Below, one piece after another: positions 7,159-14,241 of a stretch of DNA of 17,109 bases. This DNA comes from Pseudomonadota bacterium (GTDB lineage Bacteria > Pseudomonadota > Alphaproteobacteria > Reyranellales > Reyranellaceae). The notes beneath the pieces are model-generated. The model saw only the letters and a list, made by a program, of their open reading frames with translations, was not told the origin of the DNA and searched no databases. The translations under genes were made by a program, and so were the position numbers. The DNA lies in NCBI GenBank assembly GCA_023416135.1, contig JAEZIF010000065.1:1-17109 (forward strand), given 5' to 3'. Positions within the stretch are counted from its first letter, which is position 1, and every line of letters begins with the position of its first letter.

Positions 7159-8296
7159 GGAGCGCGCTCTCCAGGTCGGCGATAAGATCCATCGGCGCTT
7201 CGATTCCGATCGACAGGCGCAGCAGGTCGTCAGGCACCGGCGAAGATGGGCCCTCCATGCTGCTGCGGTGCTCGATCAGGCTTTCGACGCCGCCGAGCGA
7301 CGTGGCGCGCTTGAAGACCTTGAGCTTGGCGAGCACCGACTTCGCCGGCTCGATCCCGCCCGCCACCCGCACCGACAGCATGCCGCCGAAGCCGCCGCTC
7401 ATCTGGCGGGCGGCGATGGCATGGCCGGGATGGGCGGGAAGGCCGGGATAGAGGACGGCGCTGAGCGCCGGGTGCTTCTCGAAGTGCCGCGCGATCGCCA
7501 GCGCCGACTCCGACGCCCGCTGCACGCGCAGGAACAGGGTCCGCATGCCGCGCACCAGCAGCCAGGCCTCGAACGGTCCCGGCACCGCGCCGCCGGTTCG
7601 CCGCCAGGAGCGGATGCGCTGCCAGAACGGATCGTTGCGGGCGCCCAGCACCGCTCCGGCCACGACGTCGCTGTGGCCGTTGAGATACTTGGTGGCGGAA
7701 TGCACGACCAGATCGGCGCCGAACTCGATCGGCCGCGTGAGCACGGGCGTCGGCACGGTGTTGTCGACGGCGACGCGAGCGCCGGCGGCATGTGCGAGAT
7801 CGCAGATCGCGCGGAGATCGGTGACATCCCAGGTCGGGTTTGCCGGCGTCTCGAGCCAGACCAGCCGCGTGGCGCCCGGCCGGATCGCCGCCGCGACGGC
7901 GTCGAGATCGGACGTGTCGACGAACTCGACATCGAGGCCCCAGGACAGGCCGAACTCGGCCAGCCATTTGCGCACGCCCCAGTAGAGCATGCGCGATACC
8001 ACGACGTGATCGCGCGGGATCAGCGACTGGAAGACGGCGGTGGCGGCGGCCATGCCGGAGGCGAACAGGATGCAGCCGCCGGCGGCGCCTTCGAGCATCG
8101 CCAGCATGCGCTCGGCCTGCTCGTAGGTCGGGTTGTCGGCCCGCGAGTAGACGCAGCCCTGATGGTAGGAGCCGTCGGCCGCCTGCTCGAAGTTCGTCGA
8201 GAGGCTGATGGGCGGTGCCAGCGCGCCCGACACCGGATCGATCTCGCCCAGCGCCTGTGCGATCAGAGTCTCCGGCGACAGGGTCGAGTCCTTCAT
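7145..8296 (-). CDS. Cys/Met-metabolism PLP-dependent enzyme (cystathionine gamma-synthase/lyase family)
   Basis: A 383-aa fold-type I PLP enzyme of the trans-sulfuration family, which eliminates or replaces groups at the gamma or beta carbon of homoserine-, cysteine- or methionine-type substrates. The Schiff-base lysine is K203 (HSATKYLNGHSD), cofactor-ring aspartate D178 (VDNT), the phosphate-binding YSRADNPT is at 50-57 and the FASGMAA loop at 78-84. The place that normally reads YGGT reads LYWGVRKW (104-111), so this is a distinct subgroup and specificity should not be assumed. The ATG at 8296 fits the family N-terminus (leading into LAPPISLSTNFE). It is the first gene of a three-gene overlapping set with Nfu and ATP-grasp. 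It could be a gamma-synthase, gamma-lyase or sulfhydrylase; the sequence alone does not separate these. Confidence 0.92.
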   Translation of the reverse strand: MKDSTLSPETLIAQALGEIDPVSGALAPPISLSTNFEQAADGSYHQGCVYSRADNPTYEQAERMLAMLEGAAGGCILFASGMAAATAVFQSLIPRDHVVVSRMLYWGVRKWLAEFGLSWGLDVEFVDTSDLDAVAAAIRPGATRLVWLETPANPTWDVTDLRAICDLAHAAGARVAVDNTVPTPVLTRPIEFGADLVVHSATKYLNGHSDVVAGAVLGARNDPFWQRIRSWRRTGGAVPGPFEAWLLVRGMRTLFLRVQRASESALAIARHFEKHPALSAVLYPGLPAHPGHAIAARQMSGGFGGMLSVRVAGGIEPAKSVLAKLKVFKRATSLGGVESLIEHRSSMEGPSSPVPDDLLRLSIGIEAPMDLIADLESALRGNR

Positions 8297-8318
8297 CGCT
8301 TTGCTCCGCTCTTCCGGG

Positions 8319-8368
8319 CCGCCGGCTTCCGCCGGCGCAAGAGCATGATGCCGGCTGGACGCCGGCGG
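8319..8368. repeat. GCCGGC-rich inverted repeat between HDAC-like and PLP genes
   Basis: CCGCCGGC (8319-8326) pairs with GCCGGCGG (8361-8368); the loop contains two more GCCGGC-containing stretches (8331-8336 and around 8350-8355), so alternative stems exist. It fills most of the 81-bp gap between the stop of the acetylpolyamine-amidohydrolase-like gene and the PLP gene start. It may be a processing or attenuation hairpin separating the two parts of the minus-strand run; no T-tract is seen. Confidence 0.4.
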
Positions 8369-8377
8369 TCGAGAAGA

Positions 8378-9406
8378 CTATGCGCGGCCTTTCTCGAAGC
8401 CCGCCAGGAACTGCACGAGATTGCGGCCGAGGTCGTCGCTGAGATAGCCGCCTTCCTGGACCAGCACGGTCGGCAGGCCGAGGCCCGCGATCTTTTCGGC
8501 CATGGCATGGAAGCCGGCGCCGGTCACCTTGAGACCCTGCAGGGGATCGCTTTCGCTGGCGTCGAGGCCCAGCGCCACGACCAGCGCACCCGGCGCGAAT
8601 TCGCGGATGCGCGCCAACGCCTTGTCGCCGGCCTGCAGCCACGGCGCATCCGGCGAGCCGAGCGGCAGCGGCAGGTTGACGTTGAAACCGTGGCCCTTGC
8701 CGGTGCCGGTCTCGTGGGCGTGGCCCCAGAAATAGGGATAGTACTCGGCAGGATCGGCGTGGATCGACACGGTGAGCACGTCGTCGCGATCGAAGAAGAT
8801 GCCTTGCGTGCCGTTGCCGTGATGGACGTCGACATCGAGCACGGCGACGCGCTGGTGCTTCTGCCGCAAGCGCTGGGCGGCGATGGAAGTGTTGTTCAGG
8901 AAGCAGAAGCCGCCCGCCATGTCGGCATAGGCGTGATGGCCGGGCGGCCGGCAGAGTGCATAGGTTTCGCGCGCGCCGTCGAGGACCAGATCGGTCGCCG
9001 TCGCGGCCGATTCGCTGGCGGCGAGCGCGGCGTCCCAGGTGTGCGGCCCGATCGGGCAGGCGAGATCGACCTGATGCCAGCCGGCGCGTCCGGCCAGCGC
9101 CTTGGGATAGGTCGCGGGATAGCGCGCGGGATGGACGTTGGGCACGACCTCGGCCGAGGCGTTGGCCAGCTTCGCCCAGTCGCGCGCGATGGTCTGCAGG
9201 AAGTCGAGATACTCCGGCGTGTGCACGGTGGCCGCGGGTGCCGCGCCATGGGCCTTCGGCGCCAGGATCTCGTGGCCCGCCGACCTGGCCGCGGCGAGTA
9301 GACGATCGGCGCGCTCGGGCTGCTCGGAGCTGCGCTGCCTGACGCCGCGCACGAAGAAGGTCTGCGGATCGTGCTGGGCGTGCTTGTCGGAATAGATGAT
9401 CTTCAC
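8378..9406 (-). CDS. Histone deacetylase family protein / acetylpolyamine amidohydrolase
   Basis: A 342-aa arginase/deacetylase-fold zinc hydrolase that removes acetyl groups from acylated amines. The HDAC signature is complete: CRPPGHHAYADMAGGFCFLN (152-171) with the catalytic H157-H158 pair, DVDVHHGNGTQ (191-201) with zinc ligands D193 and H195, third zinc ligand D282 (GLDASESDP), and EGGY with the transition-state Tyr321. The extended 90-125 segment (HPARYPATYPKAL, then IGPHTWDAAL) and the overall layout match bacterial acetylpolyamine amidohydrolases such as the Mycoplana enzyme as I remember it. A polyamine substrate is therefore favoured over a protein. The start chosen is GTG at 9406, preceded by GGAG about 11 bp upstream, giving the canonical MKIIYSDKH-like opening; longer frames are Arg/Pro-rich. 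It lies 79 bp downstream of the CoA-transferase. Confidence 0.92.
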   Translation of the reverse strand: MKIIYSDKHAQHDPQTFFVRGVRQRSSEQPERADRLLAAARSAGHEILAPKAHGAAPAATVHTPEYLDFLQTIARDWAKLANASAEVVPNVHPARYPATYPKALAGRAGWHQVDLACPIGPHTWDAALAASESAATATDLVLDGARETYALCRPPGHHAYADMAGGFCFLNNTSIAAQRLRQKHQRVAVLDVDVHHGNGTQGIFFDRDDVLTVSIHADPAEYYPYFWGHAHETGTGKGHGFNVNLPLPLGSPDAPWLQAGDKALARIREFAPGALVVALGLDASESDPLQGLKVTGAGFHAMAEKIAGLGLPTVLVQEGGYLSDDLGRNLVQFLAGFEKGRA

Positions 9407-9485
9407 GGGACGATGCGCTCCTTGACCGCTGGTTCGTATACTACGACGGGCGACGGGCCTGCAGCACGGAGCGCCGCATCGGTTC

Positions 9486-10661
9486 CTACGCCTGGCAGGC
9501 GACGGCCTTGGCATCGCGCAGCGCCGCGATCTCGGCGTCGCTGAAACCCACCTCGCGCATGATCTCGACCGTATGCTCGCCGACCCCGGGCGACTTCAGC
9601 CGCGTCTCGACCGGTGCGTCGGAGAGCTTGATCGGATTGTTGGCCGATTTCACCGGGCCGATACCTGGATAGTCGATCTCCAGGACGCTGCCGCGCGCCT
9701 GGGCATGCGGGCTCACCATGGCCTCGCTGATCCGGTAGGCCGCCGAGCAGGCCATGCCGGCGGGGATCAGCTTGTCCAGCAGCTCGTCGCAGGTGTGTTG
9801 CAGGAAATGGGACTCGATCATCGGCTCGAGGATGGCGCGGTTGGCGACGCGGTCAGCGTTGGTCGCGAAGCGCCTGTCCTCCAGCCAGTCATTCTTGCCC
9901 AGCGCCTTGCACAGGATCTTCCAGAAGGCGTCGTTGGTGCCGGCGATGAAGATCGGCTGGGTGCTTGTCGGGAAGACGCGCAGCGGGCAGATGATCGAGT
10001 TCGAGGTGCCCATGCGGATGGGATCCTCGCCGGTCAGTCCCTGGTTGGTGATCCAGTGGCTCATCAGGTGCATGCCGACATCGAACAGCGACAGGTCGAG
10101 GCGCTGGCCGCGGCCGCTCTTGTGGCGCGCCAGCAGGGCGAAGGCGATGCCGGCGGCGCAGAACGAGCCGGTCGAATAGTCGATCGCGGCGGTGCCGACG
10201 CGGCACATCTCGCCGCCGTCCGGTCCGGTCGCATCCATCAGGCCGATCTCGGCCTGGATGCAGGGATCGTAGCCGGCGCGGCTGGAGTAGGGGCCGGTCT
10301 GGCCGTAGCCCGAGACCGAGGCGTAGATCAGCCGCGGATTCTCCCTGGAAAGCGTCTCCCAGCCGAAGCCGAGCTTGTCGATGACACCCGGCGTGAACGC
10401 CTCCATGAAGACGTCGGCCTTGCGCGCGAGACGCATCAGCACCTCGCGGCCGCCTTCGGTGCGCAGGTCAAGGGCCAGCCCGCGCTTGTTGCGGTTCATC
10501 GACGGCACCCAGGCGCCGCCGAAGTGCGGGCGGAAATGCTCGCCGTGCAGCGGCTCGACCTTGATCACGTCGGCGCCCATGTCGCCCAGGATCTGGCCGG
10601 CGGTCGGCCCGGCAATGACTTGCGTGAGGTCGAGGACGAGCGTGTCGGATAGCGGCAACAT
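9486..10661 (-). CDS. CaiB/BaiF family CoA-transferase
   Basis: Class III CoA-transferase, 391 aa, moving CoA between carboxylic acids through an aspartyl-CoA anhydride. The N-terminus is diagnostic: LSDTLVLDLTQVIAGPTAGQ (4-23), then LGDMGADVIKVEP (25-37) and NRNKRGLALDL (57-67). The catalytic aspartate is probably D161 in GTAAIDYSTG. The C-terminal part (PHAQARGSVLEIDYPGIGPV) is also typical. The frame is open far upstream (to 11606), but that extension lies antisense to the amidohydrolase gene. ATG at 10661 begins the conserved family N-terminus and has GGAGG 12 bp before it. It is divergent from the amidohydrolase/BenE pair, with a 120-bp shared upstream region, and is first of the minus-strand run. 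Substrate unknown; formyl-CoA:oxalate and succinyl-CoA-dependent enzymes share these motifs. Confidence 0.93.
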   Translation of the reverse strand: MLPLSDTLVLDLTQVIAGPTAGQILGDMGADVIKVEPLHGEHFRPHFGGAWVPSMNRNKRGLALDLRTEGGREVLMRLARKADVFMEAFTPGVIDKLGFGWETLSRENPRLIYASVSGYGQTGPYSSRAGYDPCIQAEIGLMDATGPDGGEMCRVGTAAIDYSTGSFCAAGIAFALLARHKSGRGQRLDLSLFDVGMHLMSHWITNQGLTGEDPIRMGTSNSIICPLRVFPTSTQPIFIAGTNDAFWKILCKALGKNDWLEDRRFATNADRVANRAILEPMIESHFLQHTCDELLDKLIPAGMACSAAYRISEAMVSPHAQARGSVLEIDYPGIGPVKSANNPIKLSDAPVETRLKSPGVGEHTVEIMREVGFSDAEIAALRDAKAVACQA

Positions 10662-10781
10662 TCTGGATGAATTCCTCCGGTGAAGGCACCCTTGCAAGAG
10701 CCTATCGAGGCGCTCAAGGACTTCGTTTCGCTGGCTGGCATTTGCTATGGTCGCAGCGATGCTTTTTCTGGAGTTGCCTGA
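10662..10781. promoter_or_regulatory. Divergent intergenic region, CoA-transferase and amidohydrolase
   Basis: This 120-bp gap separates the starts of two divergent genes and must hold both promoters. On the plus strand TATGGT (10746-10751), with a weak TTCGTT about 18 bp upstream, is a possible promoter; GGAG at 10770-10773 is the ribosome site for the ATG at 10782. On the minus strand GGAGG serves the CoA-transferase. I see no clear operator palindrome, so co-regulation is suggested only by position. Confidence 0.35.
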
Positions 10782-12023
10782 ATGAATACCGCCGACCGCG
10801 CCAACCTGAAGATCGATTCCGACCGGCTGTGGTCGAGCCTGATGGAGCTGGCCGAGATCGGCGGCACGGAGAAGGGCGGGGTGTGCCGCATCGCGCTGAC
10901 CGACCTCGACCGGCAGGGGCGCGATCTCTTCGTGCGCTGGGCCAAGGAGGCGGGCTGCAGCATCAAGGTCGACCAGCTCGGCAACATCTTCGCCCGCCGC
11001 GAGGGCCGCGATCCGGCCAGGCCGCCGGTGATGACCGGATCGCATCTCGACACCCAGCCGACCGGCGGCAAGTTCGACGGCGCCTACGGTGTGATGGCCG
11101 GGCTGGAAGTCCTGCGCGTGCTGCACGATTCGGGCTACGTCACCGAGGCGCCGATCGAGGTCGCGGTATGGACCAACGAGGAGGGCTGTCGGTTCGCGCC
11201 GGCCATGGTGGCCTCGGGCGCGTTCGGCGGCGCCTTCACGCTCGACCATGCGCTCGGCATCAAGGATCGCGACGGCGTGACCTTCGGCGAGGCGCTGAAG
11301 GCGATCGGCTACGACGGCAAGGAGCCGGTCGGCGGTCGCAAGGTCGGCGCCTTCTTCGAGGCGCATATCGAGCAGGGGCCGATCCTCGAGCGGCAGAAGA
11401 AGACGATCGGCGTCGTCACCGGGGCGCAGGGCCAGCGCTGGTACGAGATCTCGTGGACCGGCATGGAAAGCCATGCCGGCACCACGCCCATGGAGGGCCG
11501 CCGCGATGCGCTTGTCGGCGCGGCCGAGCTGATCGTCGAATGCCGCAAGATCGGCAACCGGCCCGACGGCCGCTCGACCATCGGCGTGATCGAAAGCCAG
11601 CCGCAATCACGCAATACCATTCCCGGCCGCGTGTTCATGACGGTCGACTTCCGTCATCCCGACGACGGCGCGCTGACGGAAATGGACGCCGAGATGCGCG
11701 CAGCCGCCGCCGACATCGCCGCGCGCCATCGCCTGGACGTGAGGGTCGAGCAGATCTGGTACTTCCCGCCGTCGCCCTTCGCCAAGGAGCTGGTCGAGTC
11801 GGTGCGTCGCGGGGCGGAGCAGGCGGGCTATGACCACATGGATATCGTGAGCGGCGCGGGCCATGACGCCTGCTACGTCAGCCGCGTCGCGCCGACCGCC
11901 ATGATCTTCGTGCCGTGCAAGGACGGCATCAGCCACAACGAGATCGAGGACGCCGACAAGGCCGATATCGGCGCCGGCGCCCAGATCCTCCTGCAGGCGA
12001 TGGTCGAGAGAGCCAATTCGTGA
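10782..12023 (+). CDS. Zn-dependent amidohydrolase, N-carbamoyl-L-amino-acid hydrolase/allantoate amidohydrolase family (M20)
   Basis: A 413-aa dimetal M20-family enzyme that cleaves carbamoyl or ureido amides (N-carbamoyl-amino acids, beta-ureidopropionate, allantoate). Metal ligands are all visible: H88 (TGSHLDT), bridging D99 (KFDGAYGV), general base E133 and ligand E134 (WTNEEG), H195 (EAHIEQGP) and H385 (GISHNE). A dimerisation insert with SWTGMESHAGTTPMEGRRDA (224-243) occupies the usual place. Length and motif spacing are those of a full enzyme. The ATG at 10782 has GGAG 8 bp upstream. The stop TGA overlaps the GTG start of the BenE-type transporter (GTGA), so enzyme and transporter are made together; the transporter probably imports the substrate or exports a product. 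The exact substrate cannot be chosen from sequence. Confidence 0.93.
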   Translation: MNTADRANLKIDSDRLWSSLMELAEIGGTEKGGVCRIALTDLDRQGRDLFVRWAKEAGCSIKVDQLGNIFARREGRDPARPPVMTGSHLDTQPTGGKFDGAYGVMAGLEVLRVLHDSGYVTEAPIEVAVWTNEEGCRFAPAMVASGAFGGAFTLDHALGIKDRDGVTFGEALKAIGYDGKEPVGGRKVGAFFEAHIEQGPILERQKKTIGVVTGAQGQRWYEISWTGMESHAGTTPMEGRRDALVGAAELIVECRKIGNRPDGRSTIGVIESQPQSRNTIPGRVFMTVDFRHPDDGALTEMDAEMRAAAADIAARHRLDVRVEQIWYFPPSPFAKELVESVRRGAEQAGYDHMDIVSGAGHDACYVSRVAPTAMIFVPCKDGISHNEIEDADKADIGAGAQILLQAMVERANS

Positions 12024-13174
12024 AGGCAGGCCTGGTCTCGACCGGCACCGCCGCGCTCATCGCGACGGTCGCGGGTTTCGGCGGGACCCTGCCCGTCGTG
12101 CTGGCTGCCGCCGATGCCGTGGGCGCCACGCCGGCGCAGGCGAGCTCGTGGGTCTCGGGTCTCGCGATTGCCACGGCGCTCTCCGCGCTGTGGCTCAGCG
12201 TGCGCTACCGCATGCCCATCATCACGGCCTGGTCGACGCCGGGTGCGGCGCTGATCGCCGCGACCTCCGGCGTGCCGGGCATCGGCGCTGCCGTCGGCGC
12301 CTTCGTGCTGGCTGCAGTTCTGATTCTCGTGACGGCGGCCGTCCGGCCGCTGGCTCGCCTGATCGAAAAGATACCCGCCGGCATCGCTGCGGCGATGCTG
12401 GCGGGCATCCTGCTGCGCATCGTCGTCGCCATGATCGAGCACGTGCCCGGCGCGCCGTTGCTGGTGCTGCCCCTGATTGCGCTGTTCCTGGTCGTGCGCA
12501 TCCTGGTGCCGACGCTCGCCTCGCTGATCGTGCTGGCCGCCGGCGCGTTGATCGCGGTCGGCCTCGGCCTGGTGAAGCCGATTCCGGCGCTCGGCCTGTC
12601 GCGGCCCGAGCTGATCATGCCGACCTGGGATGTGGCGACGCTGGTCGGTCTTGGCGTGCCGCTCTATCTCGTCACCATGGCGTCGCAGAACCTGCCGGGC
12701 TTCGCCGTGCTGCGCGCTTCCGGCTACGAGCCGCCGACGCAGCCGGTGCTGGCCGTCACGGGGGCGGCCTCGCTGGGCACGGCCTTCCTCGGCGCCCATA
12801 CGTCCAACCTCGCGGCGATCTCGGCGGCGCTCTGCACCGGGCCGGAGGCCCATCCCGACCCGGCCGAGCGCTGGAAAGCCGGCATCTTCTACGCCGTGTG
12901 GTGGGGCCTGATCGCACTGTTCGGCGCCTCGCTGGTCGGCCTGTTCGGCGCGCTGCCGCCGGCGTTGCTGGCCACCGTCGCCGGCACCGCGCTGCTGGGC
13001 TCGATGGCCGGCGCCATGGGCGCTGCCCTCTCGGCCGACCAGGATCGCTTCGCCGCCGCAGGCACGCTCGCGGTGACCGCTTCGGGCATCACGCTGATGG
13101 GCGTAGGCTCGGCCTTCTGGGGCCTCGTCTTCGGCCTCCTGGTGCTCGGCATCGATCGCACCGTCAGGCGTTGA
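12020..13174 (+). CDS. benE: BenE family (benzoate/H+ symporter-like) transporter
   Basis: A 384-aa polytopic membrane protein with about 11-12 hydrophobic segments covering almost its whole length. The family hallmark TAWSTPGAALIA (69-80) is present, with a second re-entrant-type motif in MASQNLPGFAVLRASGY (about 219-235) and GAHTSNLAAISAALCTG, both typical of BenE proteins. Characterised members take up benzoate with protons, but the family is wide. Coupling to a carbamoylase/allantoate-type hydrolase rather than benzoate-degradation genes makes a ureido or aromatic amide-derived substrate as likely. The start is GTG at 12020, sharing GTGA with the upstream stop; an upstream in-frame start at 11915 would overlap 100 bp of the hydrolase without hydrophobic content. 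The symbol reflects family membership, not a proven substrate. Confidence 0.9.
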   Translation: MKAGLVSTGTAALIATVAGFGGTLPVVLAAADAVGATPAQASSWVSGLAIATALSALWLSVRYRMPIITAWSTPGAALIAATSGVPGIGAAVGAFVLAAVLILVTAAVRPLARLIEKIPAGIAAAMLAGILLRIVVAMIEHVPGAPLLVLPLIALFLVVRILVPTLASLIVLAAGALIAVGLGLVKPIPALGLSRPELIMPTWDVATLVGLGVPLYLVTMASQNLPGFAVLRASGYEPPTQPVLAVTGAASLGTAFLGAHTSNLAAISAALCTGPEAHPDPAERWKAGIFYAVWWGLIALFGASLVGLFGALPPALLATVAGTALLGSMAGAMGAALSADQDRFAAAGTLAVTASGITLMGVGSAFWGLVFGLLVLGIDRTVRR

Positions 13175-13303
13175 GGCGCGTTGCGCGAACGGATTGTGTT
13201 AGAGTTGTGGCGCGCGGACCAGATGTGGACGTGGCCAAAATCACAGTACGCGCCGAGTGCTCCAGCCTAGCCTTCGATGACTTTACGAGTGCTGAGGTGC
13301 CCT

Positions 13304-13561
13304 ATGACGATTGTATTGCAGCAGCCCGCGGCGAGATCACCTCGACGCTCGGCGCATCTGGAAACGAGCCGCTCATTCTCGCGGGCTTGCGGCCAGTTCA
13401 TCGATCGCAGCTCCGCCGGCGCCATCGTCATGGTCTGGGACGAAGCCCAGCATGAAGGCCACGAATGGGTGCCGATCGACAACGCCGAGCTGCAGCGTTG
13501 GTTCGCTTCGCTTCCGCCTTACGTCTCGCCGTCGAAGCGTTGCGGGACCCTGGCCGAATAG
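13304..13561 (+). CDS. Small hypothetical protein, possibly the 3' part of a frameshifted gene
   Basis: An 85-aa reading frame from ATG 13304, with GAGG 7 bp upstream. The second half, including GAIVMVWDEAQHEGHEWVPI and then LQRWFASLPPYV, looks like real protein and its codons mostly end in G or C. The first 35 residues are Arg/Ser-rich with a poorer third-position pattern. In another frame, the DNA from about 13207 to 13390 reads as a more balanced, acidic sequence (for example ITVRAECSSLAFDDF), which raises the possibility of one broken gene. No family recognised. It stands alone between the BenE gene (129 bp upstream) and the SRPBCC gene. Whether it is expressed is uncertain. Confidence 0.45.
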   Translation: MTIVLQQPAARSPRRSAHLETSRSFSRACGQFIDRSSAGAIVMVWDEAQHEGHEWVPIDNAELQRWFASLPPYVSPSKRCGTLAE

Positions 13562-13724
13562 GGCGTGCGGCCCCCAGCGAAGGGCTCGCGAACAAGCTTG
13601 ATGCTCTGAGCGCCGCGAACGGCGGCTCAATCACTATCGCTCGGGCGCGCGGATTGGCGGCTCTGGTCGACCGGTTCGGGCGGCGGCGCCCTTCCGGCGT
13701 GAGCGTTTGGCCGGCCTCAGGACC

Positions 13725-13744
13725 GTGTTGTGTTGTGTTGTGTT
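13725..13744 (+). repeat. Pentanucleotide tandem repeat (GTGTT)x4
   Basis: Four perfect GTGTT units, directly followed by GGAGGAG (13745-13751), the ribosome site of the SRPBCC gene (ATG 13759). Low-GC tandem repeats are rare in this GC-rich window. The array sits where copy-number change would alter the 5' leader or promoter spacing but not the reading frame or the Shine-Dalgarno to ATG distance. Confidence 0.85.
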
Positions 13745-13758
13745 GGAGGAGTTGGACG

Positions 13759-14241
13759 ATGACGAACCCCGCCCGAAGGCCAGCCCAAGGCGGCGTCAGG
13801 TCGGTTGTCCGCGACATCATCGTCGAAGACCTGCCTCCCCATCCGCCCGAGCAGGTGTGGAAGGCGTTGACCGCCGAGCTGATCGGCCGCTGGCTGCCCG
13901 ACGACGTCGAGCTGGCCGTCGGCAAGAGCTTCAGCTTTGCGCCGCGGCCGGTCGGCACGTGGGACGGCATCGTGCAGTGCGAGGTCCTGGAGATCGTGTC
14001 GTTTCGCCGGCTCGTTCACTCCTGGGAAGGGGGCGCCGATGTCGGCAACGGCGAGGACAGCTACGGATCGCGGCTCGACAGCGTCGTGACGTGGACGCTG
14101 CAGCCCGAAGGCAGAGGCACGCGACTGCGCGTGGTCCATTCCGGCTTCCGCTCGCCGGGCAACGACTTCGCCTACGGCGCCATGAGCGCGGGCTGGCAGC
14201 GCATCGTCGGCATGATCAGCGAGATTGCCGCGGCGCAGTAG
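13759..14241 (+). CDS. SRPBCC/AHSA1 (activator of Hsp90 ATPase-like) domain protein
   Basis: A 160-aa START-like (helix-grip) domain protein. The family pattern is visible: strand with R-D-I-I-V-E-D, then PHPPEQVWKALTAELIGRWL (29-48), a central GTWDGIVQCEVLEIVSFRRL, the VTWTLQPEGRGTRLRVVHSGF strand pair, and the long C-terminal helix GWQRIVGMISEIAAA. Such small AHSA1 proteins bind hydrophobic ligands and are often linked to ArsR-type regulators; here none is adjacent. The ATG at 13759 follows GGAGGAGTTGGACG, a near-perfect ribosome site, so the frame extension back to 13465 is rejected. Its 3' end overlaps the convergent carboxymuconolactone-decarboxylase-like gene by 26 bp. Ligand and role are unknown. 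Confidence 0.88.
   Translation: MTNPARRPAQGGVRSVVRDIIVEDLPPHPPEQVWKALTAELIGRWLPDDVELAVGKSFSFAPRPVGTWDGIVQCEVLEIVSFRRLVHSWEGGADVGNGEDSYGSRLDSVVTWTLQPEGRGTRLRVVHSGFRSPGNDFAYGAMSAGWQRIVGMISEIAAAQ

Noticed and set aside
6689..9301. Very long plus-strand open frame (about 870 codons) opposite the Nfu, PLP and HDAC-like genes
   Set aside because: Composition is that of an antisense shadow in GC-rich DNA (Arg/His/Gly/Ala-rich, no motif), while the minus strand carries three clear enzyme families.
10662..11606. In-frame 315-codon upstream extension of the CoA-transferase, suggesting a fusion protein
   Set aside because: The extension lies antisense to the metal-binding core of the amidohydrolase, has shadow composition, and the conserved CoA-transferase N-terminus begins at the ATG at 10661.
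13465..13758. Upstream extension of the SRPBCC gene to 13465
   Set aside because: It reads through the GTGTT repeat as Cys/Val/Leu and is otherwise Arg/Ala-rich; GGAGGAG before the ATG at 13759 marks the real start.
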